Shown: positions 1-10,570, numbered from the stretch's first letter. The stretch: DNA of 35,253 bases from an uncultured Clostridia bacterium (GCA_947174325.1 CAMWIL010000008.1:1-35253), one strand, 5' to 3'. The notes: a model not told the origin generated them from the letters alone. Program-made: numbers and translations.

Positions 1-29
1 TCTCCGCTACGGTCGAGGTGACGGGAATA

Positions 30-70
30 GGGAAAGTACGCGCACCGTGTACGGGAAAGTACGCTCACCG
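30..70. repeat. Two 18-bp direct repeats, 23-bp period
   Basis: GGGAAAGTACGCGCACCG (30-47) and GGGAAAGTACGCTCACCG (53-70), one mismatch. Confidence 0.85.
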
Positions 71-173
71 CTAGGTTGTTAGTGCACGGACAAAAATCAC
101 ACCACTCTCCGCGGTCTTGAAAAACGCTTTTATTAGTAAAAAAGATAAATAGATTAAATTTAAACTGCTTATT

Positions 174-204
174 ATCGCCTTTGATCTGTTAGGTCAAAGG
201 CGAT
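174..204. repeat. Perfect 11-bp inverted repeat (hairpin)
   Basis: ATCGCCTTTGA - tctgttagg - TCAAAGGCGAT. Confidence 0.8.
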
Positions 205-553
205 TGAGTTAATAGTTAAGAGTGAAAAGTTAAGAATTTTGGATAAAGATTTACGACTTCGCTTTGAATGACAGAATTACGGAGTTTTGAGCGGCGAAGT
301 GTGTTTTGTAATTATTTGCTCATAGTTTTTGGTTTAGCTGATTTGCAAAATCTTTTTCGTTATCGCTAAAAAATATGGCTTAAATAATTGCAAAATCACT
401 TAAAGCCGTATACTAATAAAATAATAATTGTATAAAGACTTCTCCGCGTTGGTCGAAGTGACAAAAATTATAAGACCTCATCACTGCTGTCAATGTGACG
501 AAAGTGATGAGATCTCTTCGCGACGGTCAAAATGACCAGCTCGTAGGATACTG

Positions 554-1246
554 TTATTCTGGCAATTCTATTTTCGTATCGCCGATGTCGGTAAAGACAT
601 ACCACGATTCTTGTTTTTCGCTTTCGCCGTTCTTAGTGATTGTCAACGTTATTTGTTTCTTTTGAGTGAAATCTAAGGTTATCATATAATCGTCTACGTT
701 GCCGAATATACCTTCTTTTTGATTTTCATACTCAGCGGCAAATTCATTTTCTTCATAATCTTTGCCGAAATACATCTCATATTTTTGACGGAAAAGTTCT
801 TTGAAGAAATGATCGGCTTCTATGGTATAGAGCCTTTCGGACGTCTCCGTTAAATACGCTTCTTGAATTTTTATATAACTAAGTCCCGTTCTATCCGCGA
901 TAGATGCAAGATAGTCGTCAACGTCTTGTGTTTCTATATTCTGCCACGCGCCACCGATATAGGCTTTACTTTCTTTCGAGGAAAAAGTGTAGTAGACTTT
1001 ATTTGTCGTTCCGTCTTCGCTCGTAGCTTCGGACATAAATCTAATCTCGCTTCCGTCGTTTACGTATTTGCCGACAGTATTCTTTTCTTGGGAATTAGTT
1101 ACCGTAAAGTTTTTTAGAGTAGTGTAGTCCTCAAAATCGTAATAGTCCAAATCGTCAAAGCCGTTGCCGTTGTTGCAGGCTACGCAAGAGATCGCGATCG
1201 CGCTTATCATAGCGATTATCAATATAAACAAAATTTTCTTTTTCAT
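554..1246 (-). CDS. Predicted lipoprotein of unknown function
   Basis: 230-aa ORF with N-terminal signal MKKKILFILIIAMISAIAISC (lipobox-like AISC). SD-like AGGTAAC just upstream of the start on the minus strand. Confidence 0.75.
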   Translation of the reverse strand: MKKKILFILIIAMISAIAISCVACNNGNGFDDLDYYDFEDYTTLKNFTVTNSQEKNTVGKYVNDGSEIRFMSEATSEDGTTNKVYYTFSSKESKAYIGGAWQNIETQDVDDYLASIADRTGLSYIKIQEAYLTETSERLYTIEADHFFKELFRQKYEMYFGKDYEENEFAAEYENQKEGIFGNVDDYMITLDFTQKKQITLTITKNGESEKQESWYVFTDIGDTKIELPE

Positions 1247-1399
1247 TTGTTACCTCCGTATACAGTTTTTGCAAGTTGGTCGAAATTATGCAGAGCAGCA
1301 TTTTAAGCGTTTTATTATGCGTTAAGACAACTTTTTTAACTTTTGGGGGCGCTTAAACAAACATTTAAGTATGCGTAACAAAAAATTTGATAATTTCAT

Positions 1400-1428
1400 T
1401 TGAGTTTTAATTATGGCGGTGTTATAAT
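1400..1428 (+). promoter_or_regulatory. Sigma-70/SigA-type promoter for tyrS
   Basis: TTGAGT (1400-1405), 17-bp spacer, TATAAT (1423-1428). Confidence 0.65.
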
Positions 1429-1460
1429 GGATAAAATAATATATTTTAGGATGCAAAACT

Positions 1461-2678
1461 ATGGAAATCACAAGAAACATAATGGACGTGCTCAGAGAAA
1501 GAGGCTTTATCAAACAAATCGTGAGAGAAGAGGAACTTTATAAGTTGCTCGGAAGCGAGAGCGTGCCTTTTTATATCGGCTTTGATCCGACTGCCGACAG
1601 TCTTCACGTTGGGCATTTTATGCAACTTATGGTTATGAGTTATATGCAAAAAGCAGGTCACAAACCTATCGTACTCATCGGTGGAGGAACGGCTAAGATA
1701 GGCGATCCGTCAGGAAGAAGCGATATGCGTCAAATGATGAGCGACGAAACTATCAAACACAACTGCGATAGATTTAAAGCGCAGATGTCAAAGTTTTTTA
1801 CTTTCGACGGAGCAAACGGCGCGGTAATGGTCAACAATGCGGATTGGTTGGACGGACTAAATTATATAAAGTTTATTAGAGATATAGGCGCGCATTTTTC
1901 AGTAAATCAAATGCTTACCGCAGAGTGCTTTAAGACGAGAATGGAAAAGGGGCTTTCTTTCTTGGAGTTCAATTATATGCTGATGCAAGCGTATGATTTT
2001 CTTCACCTTTTCGAGGCGTACGGCTGCAAGTTGGAATGCGGCGGCGACGATCAATGGTCCAACATTTTGGCGGGCGCGGATCTTATCAGAAGAAAAAAAG
2101 GACAGGACGCGTACGCTATGACCTTCCAACTTCTTACCACGAGCGAGGGAAAGAAGATGGGCAAGACTCAAAAGGGCGCGATTTGGCTCGATCCTGAAAA
2201 GACTTCGCCATACGAATTCTATCAGTATTGGAGAAATACGGCGGACGCGGACGTGGAAAAGTGCATGAAACTTCTCACTTATCTCCCGCTTGAAGAAATC
2301 GAAGAATTGTGCCGTTATCAAGACGAGAGAATGAACGTCGCCAAGTCAAGACTTGCGTATGAACTTACGAAGATAGTTCACGGAGAAGAGCAAGCGGAGT
2401 TGGCGCAGAAACAAGCTTTGGCTGCTTTTGGCGGAGATCAAGAGAATATGCCGACCAGAACAATATCAGCCGATTGTATTAATATTCTTGATATAATGGT
2501 GGCTGTCGGCGCGTGCAAGTCCAAAAGCGAGGCGAGAAATCTTATCGCGGGCGGCGGCGTCAAGGTGGATGATGAGAAGATAGACGACATATCTTATACT
2601 GTAAGCGACAGCCAAAAGGCAAACGGATTTATCTTGCACAAGGGCAAGAAGATGCACGTCAAGGTAATCGTCGAATAA
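1461..2678 (+). CDS. tyrS: Tyrosyl-tRNA synthetase
   Basis: 405 aa. Class I motif [18 protein letters not shown] (KMSKS-like) and a C-terminal S4-like domain ([18 protein letters not shown]). Confidence 0.97.
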   Translation: MEITRNIMDVLRERGFIKQIVREEELYKLLGSESVPFYIGFDPTADSLHVGHFMQLMVMSYMQKAGHKPIVLIGGGTAKIGDPSGRSDMRQMMSDETIKHNCDRFKAQMSKFFTFDGANGAVMVNNADWLDGLNYIKFIRDIGAHFSVNQMLTAECFKTRMEKGLSFLEFNYMLMQAYDFLHLFEAYGCKLECGGDDQWSNILAGADLIRRKKGQDAYAMTFQLLTTSEGKKMGKTQKGAIWLDPEKTSPYEFYQYWRNTADADVEKCMKLLTYLPLEEIEELCRYQDERMNVAKSRLAYELTKIVHGEEQAELAQKQALAAFGGDQENMPTRTISADCINILDIMVAVGACKSKSEARNLIAGGGVKVDDEKIDDISYTVSDSQKANGFILHKGKKMHVKVIVE

Positions 2679-3313
2679 TGCAGAAAGATTGGTTCTACTC
2701 AGTCGATCGATCTTTTGAAAACGTAATCGTTATCAGCAAGTCGCGATTTATTACTACGCTTTTGCCGATAAGCGGTTATGACGACGCGCTTGAAAAAATC
2801 AAGGCAATATCCAAAAGATACAGCGACGCCACGCACAACTGCTATGCGTTCATATCCAACGAAAGTATGACGGAACAGCGTTTCAGTGATGACGGAGAAC
2901 CGCAAGGTACGGCGGGTATGCCTATGTTGGAAGTGCTTAGAAAACGAAAAGTCTGTATGACGCTCGTTGTGGTGACAAGGTATTTCGGAGGCGTTAAGCT
3001 GGGCGCGAACGGTTTGGTCGGAGCGTATTCGTCAAGCGTGGCGCAGGCATTGGACAATGCGAAGTTGCTTAAAAACGAATGGGCGGAGATAGTCAAAATT
3101 TGCGTTGACTACGGCGCTTATAAGAAGATAGAAGAAATTTGCGTGAGAGCAGATGGGCAGGTCGTTGACGTCGCGTATGACAAAGACGTCGCATTGACTG
3201 TCGCGTTGCCTTCGCAAAACAGCAAAGAAGTATTTGAGAAGATCGTTGATTTTACGCAGAACAACGCAAAAATCGATACGATCGAATCAAGATATTTTCA
3301 ATTTGAAATATAA
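2678..3313 (+). CDS. YigZ/IMPACT family protein
   Basis: 211 aa. Family-typical SRFI, DATHNCYAF, FSDDGEPQGTAGMPMLEVL and TRYFGGVKLGANGLVGAYSSS. Start overlaps the tyrS stop. Confidence 0.93.
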   Translation: MQKDWFYSVDRSFENVIVISKSRFITTLLPISGYDDALEKIKAISKRYSDATHNCYAFISNESMTEQRFSDDGEPQGTAGMPMLEVLRKRKVCMTLVVVTRYFGGVKLGANGLVGAYSSSVAQALDNAKLLKNEWAEIVKICVDYGAYKKIEEICVRADGQVVDVAYDKDVALTVALPSQNSKEVFEKIVDFTQNNAKIDTIESRYFQFEI

Positions 3314-3348
3314 ACCAACCTTTGCGAAAGTTGGAAAAGAGGTATAAT

Positions 3349-4404
3349 ATGAAAATTACATTATCAAAAGAATTGAAGCAAAAACCCGATTTTTCTAAAC
3401 TTGGTTTCGGTAAATATTTTACCGATCATATGCTGGTGATGGATTATGAAAACGGCGCGTGGAAAGAGCCGGAAATCGTGCCTTACGCTCCTTTCCAAAT
3501 CGCTCCCGCGACTAATATTTTGCACTACGCGCAAGGTATTTTCGAGGGCGCAAAAGCGTATAAGAATGGCGAAGGTAAAATTACCGTGTTCAGGATAGAC
3601 GACAACTTTACGCGTATGAATAAGTCGGCTACGCGCTTGTGTATGCCTAATTTTGACGCAAAAGTCGTAAAGGAAGCGTTGTTTGAACTCATCAAGATAG
3701 AAAAAGACTGGATACCTACAAATCCCGGTACTGCGCTTTATGTAAGACCTACGCTTATTGCAAACGAAGAGGTCTTGGGCGTTCATGCGAGCAAAAAATA
3801 TAGGTTCTTTATCATTCTTTCGCCGGTAGGCGCGTATTACGCAAACGGACTTCAACCTACAAAAATACTCGTTGAAGAAAATTACGTCAGAGCTTGTATC
3901 GGCGGTACGGGCGAAGCAAAATGTATGGGCAACTATGCCGCTTCGCTTATGGGCGGAGAGTTGGCAAACGCAAAGGGCTACGATCAAGCGTTGTGGCTCG
4001 ACGGCAAAGAGCATAAATACGTTGAGGAAGTAGGTTCTATGAATATGTTCTTCGTCATCGGCGACGAAGTTGTTACGCCTGCGCTTGTCGGAAGTATTCT
4101 CGACGGTATCACGAGAAGATCGTGCATTGAAGTTCTTAAAAAATACGGTTACAAAATAAGCGAAAGAAGAATTTCCATGGACGAGATCGTAGAGGCTTAC
4201 GAAAAGGGACAGCTCAAAGAGAGTTTCGGTTCTGGCACGGCGGCGGTTATTTCGCCTGTCGGTCTTATCTCTTACAGAGGTAAAGAGATGGTCATCAACG
4301 GAGGCAAAATGGGCGAGATCACTTCTTTCCTTTATGACAAGATCACGGGTATTCAATCGGAAAGATACGAAGACGAATTCGGTTGGGTCACGGAAATCAA
4401 ATAA
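3349..4404 (+). CDS. ilvE: Branched-chain amino acid aminotransferase (class IV PLP)
   Basis: SD AAAGAGG before ATG at 3349. Motifs HYAQGIFEGAKAY, YVRPTLIA, GTGEAKCMGNYAASL, EVGSMNMFFV and SFGSGTAAVISPVG. Confidence 0.95.
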   Translation: MKITLSKELKQKPDFSKLGFGKYFTDHMLVMDYENGAWKEPEIVPYAPFQIAPATNILHYAQGIFEGAKAYKNGEGKITVFRIDDNFTRMNKSATRLCMPNFDAKVVKEALFELIKIEKDWIPTNPGTALYVRPTLIANEEVLGVHASKKYRFFIILSPVGAYYANGLQPTKILVEENYVRACIGGTGEAKCMGNYAASLMGGELANAKGYDQALWLDGKEHKYVEEVGSMNMFFVIGDEVVTPALVGSILDGITRRSCIEVLKKYGYKISERRISMDEIVEAYEKGQLKESFGSGTAAVISPVGLISYRGKEMVINGGKMGEITSFLYDKITGIQSERYEDEFGWVTEIK

Positions 4405-4486
4405 ATCGGCAGAAAAAGGCGTTTTTGATTTTGTTGCGTAAACAGTTCAATCGATAGATCCAACTTTATCCGAATATGCAAAAAAA

Positions 4487-4509
4487 AGAGTAGACTCGAC
4501 GTCTACTCT
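4487..4509. terminator. Bidirectional intrinsic terminator between ilvE and degV
   Basis: AGAGTAGAC - tcgac - GTCTACTCT with A-tract before and T-rich sequence after. The genes converge here. Confidence 0.85.
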
Positions 4510-4531
4510 TTATATTTTGCGTGTAATTAAA

Positions 4532-5437
4532 TTATTCGTTTAGACTTTTATCGTTGGGTTCGATCTTATCCTGCGCAAGGAATACGATCGCAACCATACC
4601 TGCGCCTACGTGCGATCCTATTACCGGACCTACGTCAACTATTTCGGTATATTCAAGATTGTATTTATCTTTTATAGTCTTTTCTATGATTTGCGCGTCT
4701 TCGTATGCGTCGGCGTGCATTACAACAACGAGTTTCTGTTCGCTTGCGGGCAACATCTTTTTGTCAAAGTATTCAAGCATTGTTCTCATTGCTTTTTTGT
4801 GTGAGATCTGTTTGCTTATGGGGATGAGCTTTCCGAGTTTGTTGATATAGAGTATTGGCTTGATTTGAAGCGCGTCGCCCAAAAAAGCCTGCGTTTTGCT
4901 CGCTCTGCCAGTGCGGTATAAGTGCTTCATATCGTCGATAGTGAAATATCCCGCGCAGTGATCTTTCAATTCTTCCGCGTAAGCGACGAGTTCGTCATAA
5001 CTAGCTCCAGATTGTAATTTTTGGTTTACGTACCATACGAGCAAGCCCTGTACGAATGCGGCGCAACCGGATTCAATTATCGTGATCTTTCTTTTGGGGA
5101 ATTCGGCGGACAGCTCTTTTGCAGCCATACACATTTGATCGTAAGTTCCGCTCAAAGATTTGGTAAAGCCTATGTGGACAATGTCATATCCGCTTTCAAG
5201 TATCGGGCGGAAGAATTCTTGCGCCTGAAAAGCCGTAATCATCGTCGTTTGCGGCAAATCTTCTTTTGATTTTGCTTTTCTGCAAGCATCATAAAATTCT
5301 TTCGGCGAAAGTTTGTTTTCCGCGCCGTCGTAAGCAACGCCGTTGACGGTATACGCCATAGGGAAGATAGTAATGTTTTCGCTTAGAAGGCGTTCGGGAT
5401 AATCGCTCGTAGCCTCTGCCGTTATCATTATTTTCAT
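4532..5437 (-). CDS. DegV family fatty-acid-binding protein
   Basis: MKIMITAEATSDYPERLL with AAAGGAG SD. TTMITAFQAQEFF, HIGFTKSLSGTYDQ and DDMKHLYRTGRAS are DegV-like. Confidence 0.92.
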   Translation of the reverse strand: MKIMITAEATSDYPERLLSENITIFPMAYTVNGVAYDGAENKLSPKEFYDACRKAKSKEDLPQTTMITAFQAQEFFRPILESGYDIVHIGFTKSLSGTYDQMCMAAKELSAEFPKRKITIIESGCAAFVQGLLVWYVNQKLQSGASYDELVAYAEELKDHCAGYFTIDDMKHLYRTGRASKTQAFLGDALQIKPILYINKLGKLIPISKQISHKKAMRTMLEYFDKKMLPASEQKLVVVMHADAYEDAQIIEKTIKDKYNLEYTEIVDVGPVIGSHVGAGMVAIVFLAQDKIEPNDKSLNE

Positions 5438-5671
5438 ATTCGCTCCTTTTTGCATTATAGACCATGCGTGTTGTTTTTACTGTAAACATTATAAACTTTT
5501 GATAAAACTATGTCAAGCAAACGGTAAAGTAATACAAAATAGGCATTTTTGTCGTTATTTCGACATAAATTTTATCGTCGGGAAGTAATTATCGCCAATG
5601 CCGAAAAACGCGAATTGCGTCGAATGTAAAAGTTATGAAAAATTAAATTGAAGTAAATGTATAAAAATTAC

Positions 5672-5700
5672 TTGATTTATAGCTTCAAAAGATGTATCAT
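5672..5700 (+). promoter_or_regulatory. Putative promoter for the 5732 lipoprotein
   Basis: TTGATT, 17-bp spacer, TATCAT. Confidence 0.5.
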
Positions 5701-5731
5701 TATTATATAATAAAGATTATAGGAGAAAACT

Positions 5732-6676
5732 ATGAAGAAAAAATTATTGATTTCGACTTTGATAGTCATTTTGATTCTTTCTATGACAATGGCTATGTTG
5801 GTCGGATGTAAAAAAGACGTTGACTTTGGTCCTCAAGTCATCGGCGAAGAAAAACCTGATATCGATATCGTTACTCCGATTAATAGCGGTATGTCCGGTT
5901 TTGAAATGTTGCAGGCAGGTATGGATAACTATTACAACGCAGAAGTTGCGATAGCTCGTTACAACGGCAACGTTGGAACAAAGGTCGTTGGCGTAACTGT
6001 TAATCAGTTGGTAGAATCTACAAAAATCAGAGTAGGAAAGGGCGACGCTGAAGGAAATAACGCATACGGCGCTTCATATTTTGCTGATAATAGATCTTAT
6101 TCTATAGCCGCTAACCTTTATGAAAAGATGATCATCAACGAAGATGGAATTCTTTATAAGAACGCAAAAAAAGGCGAGACGAAACATTCGAAGAATGCTG
6201 AGTGGGGCGACGGTTGGAAAGTAGGATCGTGGAATGGCGAAGAGGAATTTGACTCTGTGGCTGAACTCGCAGAAGATAAGAGCAATAATCCTACGGTCTT
6301 GTGGATGTATGATTTGCAAGCAACATACGTATTGGAAGGTTCGACAGCGCCGGCGCTTAAAGACGGAGTTTATACCTTTACGCTCAAATTTGATCCTATC
6401 AAGTCTACTGCAAACTACATCGAGACGATGAGAGCTCAGCTTGAAGTTAACGCAGGTATGGGCGTTGAAGACCTCGTATTTGAAGAACTTAATATTCAAG
6501 TAGAAATGTGGGAAAACGGCGCATTTAAGAGACTTTACATTACGGAATCTTACAAGATGAAGATGGATATCGGCATCGGTAAACTTAACAGCTCGATTAC
6601 GTTGTATTCCGATACTCAATATGCTTATGCGCAAGAAGAAGGCTTCAAACTTGAAGATCACGTTAAAGCATTCTAA
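5732..6676 (+). CDS. Predicted lipoprotein of unknown function
   Basis: 314 aa. Signal plus lipobox LVGC, SD AGGAG, followed by a clear terminator. Confidence 0.8.
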   Translation: MKKKLLISTLIVILILSMTMAMLVGCKKDVDFGPQVIGEEKPDIDIVTPINSGMSGFEMLQAGMDNYYNAEVAIARYNGNVGTKVVGVTVNQLVESTKIRVGKGDAEGNNAYGASYFADNRSYSIAANLYEKMIINEDGILYKNAKKGETKHSKNAEWGDGWKVGSWNGEEEFDSVAELAEDKSNNPTVLWMYDLQATYVLEGSTAPALKDGVYTFTLKFDPIKSTANYIETMRAQLEVNAGMGVEDLVFEELNIQVEMWENGAFKRLYITESYKMKMDIGIGKLNSSITLYSDTQYAYAQEEGFKLEDHVKAF

Positions 6677-6697
6677 TTCAATTAAAAAATCAAGAAG

Positions 6698-6720
6698 GAA
6701 GAGCTTCGGCTCTTCTTTTT
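6698..6720 (+). terminator. Intrinsic terminator
   Basis: GAAGAGC TTCG GCTCTTC followed by a T-tract. Confidence 0.92.
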
Positions 6721-6888
6721 TTGTATTTAGTCGTCAAAGTTCGTCAAAACTTACTTTGATATGACAATATTTTTTGTTTATAATATATTATTATTTATTA
6801 TTATTTATTATTAAAATAGAAAATATATTGCAAATGCCGTTTAAGTATTGTAAAATAGAATTAGGCAGTTTGTCGGAGGAATGGAAAA

Positions 6889-7875
6889 TTGTATAAGTGC
6901 AAAAAAGACAGAACGGTCAGTATAGCAATTCACGCGAGCGTGGCGATAGTTCTGGCTATAATAATGATAGTGCTTTGTTTTAAGAACAACAACGGCGAAT
7001 ACTACGATTTGCTTATAAATAAGTCTTTATCCAAGTCGATCGACGGTAATTGGGCGAAGACTTCGTTTGCTTTTATATTTTCTATTATTGCCGAATATCC
7101 GGCGTACTTTATTTTGCCGATTTTTGCCGTAATGCTTTTTTATAGCGACGATTTGATACCTACAAAGTGGAGAAAGCTGTTTAAGGTCGCAATGGCGGGT
7201 TTGAGCATTATCGGTTGGGTAATTTTGTGCATAAAGAGCGAAGTTGCCGATATGATTGAAGCTACGGGATTTGACGGTATGAAATTCTATCTTGTAATGG
7301 GAATACTTGCGCTATGCGCTTCTGCGCTTGGATTGTATTTGGGAAAATATATTCCTAAGAAAACAAGATATATTCTTTTTAAGTTTGCTATTTTTGCGAT
7401 AACGTATTTAATCGTTGCATTGCTTATCAATCAAGTAGCCAAGACAGTATGGCATAGAATGCGATTTAGGGATATGTTAAAGGAGAATGCTATCGGTCAT
7501 GACGGTTTTTCCAACTTTACGCCGTGGAATACTCCCGACGTATCTAAAATCGAACTGAACGAGAGCTATCAATACACTTCTTTTCCGTCAGGACATTCGA
7601 GTTCTGCCGTGCATATCTTCATTCTTTGTACTTTGTATAAAGTATTGCCTTCTTGGAGAGAAAAGAAGTGGCTTAAATACGTCCTATATGGCGGTTGTAC
7701 GGCTTTCGTGCTTTTGACTATGATATCAAGAATTTGCGACGACGCGCATTTCCTTTCCGACGTAATAGCGGGAGCGTCGATTTCTTATATTATTTATAAA
7801 GTTATTGAGTATCTATATTTCAGAAACGGAAATAATTTTGCCGTTGCGGATAAAGCGTTGGCGGAATTGGAGTAA
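6889..7875 (+). CDS. PAP2 superfamily membrane phosphatase
   Basis: Multiple TM segments. PAP2 signature KTVWHRMRFRDM, PSGHSSSAVH, SRICDDAHFLSDV. TTG start with upstream GGAGGA. Confidence 0.88.
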   Translation: MYKCKKDRTVSIAIHASVAIVLAIIMIVLCFKNNNGEYYDLLINKSLSKSIDGNWAKTSFAFIFSIIAEYPAYFILPIFAVMLFYSDDLIPTKWRKLFKVAMAGLSIIGWVILCIKSEVADMIEATGFDGMKFYLVMGILALCASALGLYLGKYIPKKTRYILFKFAIFAITYLIVALLINQVAKTVWHRMRFRDMLKENAIGHDGFSNFTPWNTPDVSKIELNESYQYTSFPSGHSSSAVHIFILCTLYKVLPSWREKKWLKYVLYGGCTAFVLLTMISRICDDAHFLSDVIAGASISYIIYKVIEYLYFRNGNNFAVADKALAELE

Positions 7876-7877
7876 AT

Positions 7878-9512
7878 ATGGCTAAGTTCGACAAATCAAT
7901 GTTTGAGTATGTAGTCGACGAAACGCTAAGGCTGCAAAGGAAGAATAAAGTCTGGGATTTTTTCGGAGCATCGATAGGCATTGGAAAATTTATCGATACG
8001 GTCACGAGTTTAAGCGGATATTTGCAGAGTTTAGGCATTTGCAAAGGCGATAACGTTATTCTTTGTCTAGGCAATATTCCCAACGCGATAGTATCTTTTT
8101 ATGCGATAAACAATACGGGGGCTGTGGCAAACTTGGTGCATCCTCTTATTCCGTCTGAAGGATTGAGAAGAATGTCCGAAGAAATGGATACAAAGGCTTT
8201 TATATTATTTGATGAATTCTATGAAAAATATGATTGGTTGAAGAATTCGGACAAGCCTGTGATTTTGTGTAGCGTCAGCGATTTTCTTCCTCGCGCTTTC
8301 AAAATACCTTACAATTTTTATATAAGAAAGAAAGTTAAGAATATCAAATATAATTCCAAAGTAGTAAAATTCAAAGACGTAATAAATAAATTTGCTCCCG
8401 AGAAAGTCGAGATCAAGGGAGACGATATTGCCGTTTATATGCATAGCGGAGGCACAACGGGCGTGTCTAAGACTGTAATGCTATCAAATGACGCTTTTAA
8501 TCATCTTTCAGACAACGTAATAGATTTGATAGGCGGAGGCGTTGACGATAGCGAAGGTATGCTGATGGTTTTGCCGCTGTTTCATAATTTCGGTTTGGGA
8601 ATTTGTATGCATACCGTCATATCGGCGGGCGGTCAAGCCGTAATGATGCCTAAGTTTAAGCCCAAAAGCGCGTGTAGGCTTGTAAAACGCGCGCGAGTAA
8701 CCTATATGGCAGGCGTACCCAATATGTATGCGAAGATGGTTGCTTGCGGCAAATTTAAGGGCAAATATCTTCGTAAGATAAAGAATTGTTATTGCGGCGG
8801 TGAAAAACTGTCTGACGCCGTCAAAAAATCATTTGAAGAGGCAATGGCGAAAAGCGGCAATCCTATAAAACTATGCGCGGGATACGGGCTTACGGAGGGC
8901 GGAATATGTTGTGTAAACACAATGGATATTCATAGAGAAGGTACGTTGGGAAAGCCTGTAAAGAATAACGAATTTGCCATTGTGGACGATAATAACAATT
9001 TTGTAGAGCCTATGCAGAAAGGTATGATAGTCTTGACTTGCAACAGTATGATGACCGGTTATTATAATTCGCCTGAGCTAGATAAAGAGGTGTTTTTCTA
9101 TGGCAAAGACGGCAAGAAGTGGCTTAGGACGGGCGATATAGGATATATGGATGAAGACGGTTACGTTTATTTTGTTGATAGATTGAAGAGAATGGTCAAA
9201 ATCAGCGGCGTCAACGTTTTTCCGCAAGAAGTCGAGGATTGTGTGAATAAATTTGACGGCATAGTCAGAAGCTGTTTGGTTTCGTACGTCGAAAACGGGA
9301 AGACCTTTTTAAAGCTCTATATTGAAGTAGAAGACGGTATAGAAGGCAATGAATCGTATATAGGCAAATTACGCGCTTATATCGCCGAAAATCTGCTAAA
9401 ATACAATATGCCGAGAGTAATTGAGGTTGCAAAAAGTCTACCTTTGACGCAAATCGGAAAAGTAGACTTTAAGATATTGCAAAATCTAGAAGACGGTAAG
9501 CGCGATCTATGA
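7878..9512 (+). CDS. AMP-forming acyl-CoA ligase / adenylate-forming enzyme
   Basis: 544 aa. HSGGTTGVSKTVMLSN (A3), GYGLTEGG, TGDIGYMDEDGYVYFVDRLKRMVKISGVNVFP. Nearly abuts the PAP2 gene. Confidence 0.93.
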   Translation: MAKFDKSMFEYVVDETLRLQRKNKVWDFFGASIGIGKFIDTVTSLSGYLQSLGICKGDNVILCLGNIPNAIVSFYAINNTGAVANLVHPLIPSEGLRRMSEEMDTKAFILFDEFYEKYDWLKNSDKPVILCSVSDFLPRAFKIPYNFYIRKKVKNIKYNSKVVKFKDVINKFAPEKVEIKGDDIAVYMHSGGTTGVSKTVMLSNDAFNHLSDNVIDLIGGGVDDSEGMLMVLPLFHNFGLGICMHTVISAGGQAVMMPKFKPKSACRLVKRARVTYMAGVPNMYAKMVACGKFKGKYLRKIKNCYCGGEKLSDAVKKSFEEAMAKSGNPIKLCAGYGLTEGGICCVNTMDIHREGTLGKPVKNNEFAIVDDNNNFVEPMQKGMIVLTCNSMMTGYYNSPELDKEVFFYGKDGKKWLRTGDIGYMDEDGYVYFVDRLKRMVKISGVNVFPQEVEDCVNKFDGIVRSCLVSYVENGKTFLKLYIEVEDGIEGNESYIGKLRAYIAENLLKYNMPRVIEVAKSLPLTQIGKVDFKILQNLEDGKRDL

Positions 9513-9520
9513 TCGAACTT

Positions 9521-10570
9521 TTATACGAAAGACGGATGTCTGTTTTGCAGCGCTACCGTATTTACAAAATCTGCGATTTTTGAGTTGTTTCCTCTGTCGT
9601 AAATATATACTTTTTTGTCAAACGTTGACAGTTTTTCCAGCATTAAAAGCAAATTTTCTTTGCTAAGTTTGTTTTCTTCCAACATTAGAGCGTAACCGTT
9701 TTGAGTAAGATATTTCGCATTGAGTACTTGGTCGCCGCGTGTAGACTTGTTTTGAAGAGGAATATATAGCGCGCGCTTGTTGAGGGCGTTGATTTCCGTT
9801 GACGCGCCGGCTCCGCAACGCGAGATGATCAAGTCGCTTGCGGCAATGAAATCTTGGATATTGTCAACGTATTTGAGTTGGATATAATTTTTATGCGAAA
9901 TGGGCGTCAAGGTATTTCCGCAAATGTGTATAACTTGATATCTTTGACAAAGATCGTCAAGAGAGGCGTATATCAGTTCGTTTATCGATTTGGCGCCCAA
10001 AGATCCGCCTACTATCAGCAGTATCGGTGTATAGTGATTGAGCCCGTACGTGTTGAAAATTCTTTCGGGATGGACGTCGAAGAAATCTTTTCTGATAGGA
10101 TTTTCAAATACTTTTGTATTTCTTCTTTTGCAAGTGCAGTCAAAACACGTTATTATTCCTTTTGCAAAACGGCAGTTCAATTTATTTGCCAATCCCAAAG
10201 AATAATCGGATTCGTGACACACTGTCGGGATTTTAAGTTGCTTGGCGGCATATACGACGGGCATAGCAACGTATCCGCCCTTTGAAAAAACTATATCAAT
10301 ATTATTGTCAATAAGAATTTGTTTTGCCTGATTGATATAAGAGGGAAGCTTGAAGGGGATGGAAAAATTTTTGAGTTTTTTGGTTCTGTCAAATTTTATG
10401 CTGTCGCAGTGATAGAATTGAACGTTGAACTTTTTACAAATATCGCTTTCCATTTTATCCTTATTGCCTATATATATTACTTTATCAAAATATTTATACA
10501 GATCTTCCAAAATTGCCATATTGGGCATAACGTGTCCGGCAGTTCCGCCTCCGGTAAGCGCAATGTTCAT
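9521..10570 (-). CDS. murG: UDP-GlcNAc:lipid-linked MurNAc(-pentapeptide) GlcNAc transferase, MurG family
   Basis: MNIALTGGGTAGHVMPNMAI, GGYVAMPVVYAA, HESD, GGSLGAKSIN, SRCGAGASTEI; SD GGAGG. Confidence 0.88.
   Translation of the reverse strand: MNIALTGGGTAGHVMPNMAILEDLYKYFDKVIYIGNKDKMESDICKKFNVQFYHCDSIKFDRTKKLKNFSIPFKLPSYINQAKQILIDNNIDIVFSKGGYVAMPVVYAAKQLKIPTVCHESDYSLGLANKLNCRFAKGIITCFDCTCKRRNTKVFENPIRKDFFDVHPERIFNTYGLNHYTPILLIVGGSLGAKSINELIYASLDDLCQRYQVIHICGNTLTPISHKNYIQLKYVDNIQDFIAASDLIISRCGAGASTEINALNKRALYIPLQNKSTRGDQVLNAKYLTQNGYALMLEENKLSKENLLLMLEKLSTFDKKVYIYDRGNNSKIADFVNTVALQNRHPSFV

Noticed and set aside
1247-1460. Possible T-box leader for tyrS
   Set aside because: No T-box-like AGGGTGGNACCGCG sequence or leader terminator found; the promoter at 1400-1428 leaves only about 25 nt of leader.
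3364-4356. 330-aa minus-strand ORF opposite ilvE
   Set aside because: Antisense shadow ORF; the sense strand encodes a clear aminotransferase and the antisense product is Arg/Cys-rich with no recognisable motif.
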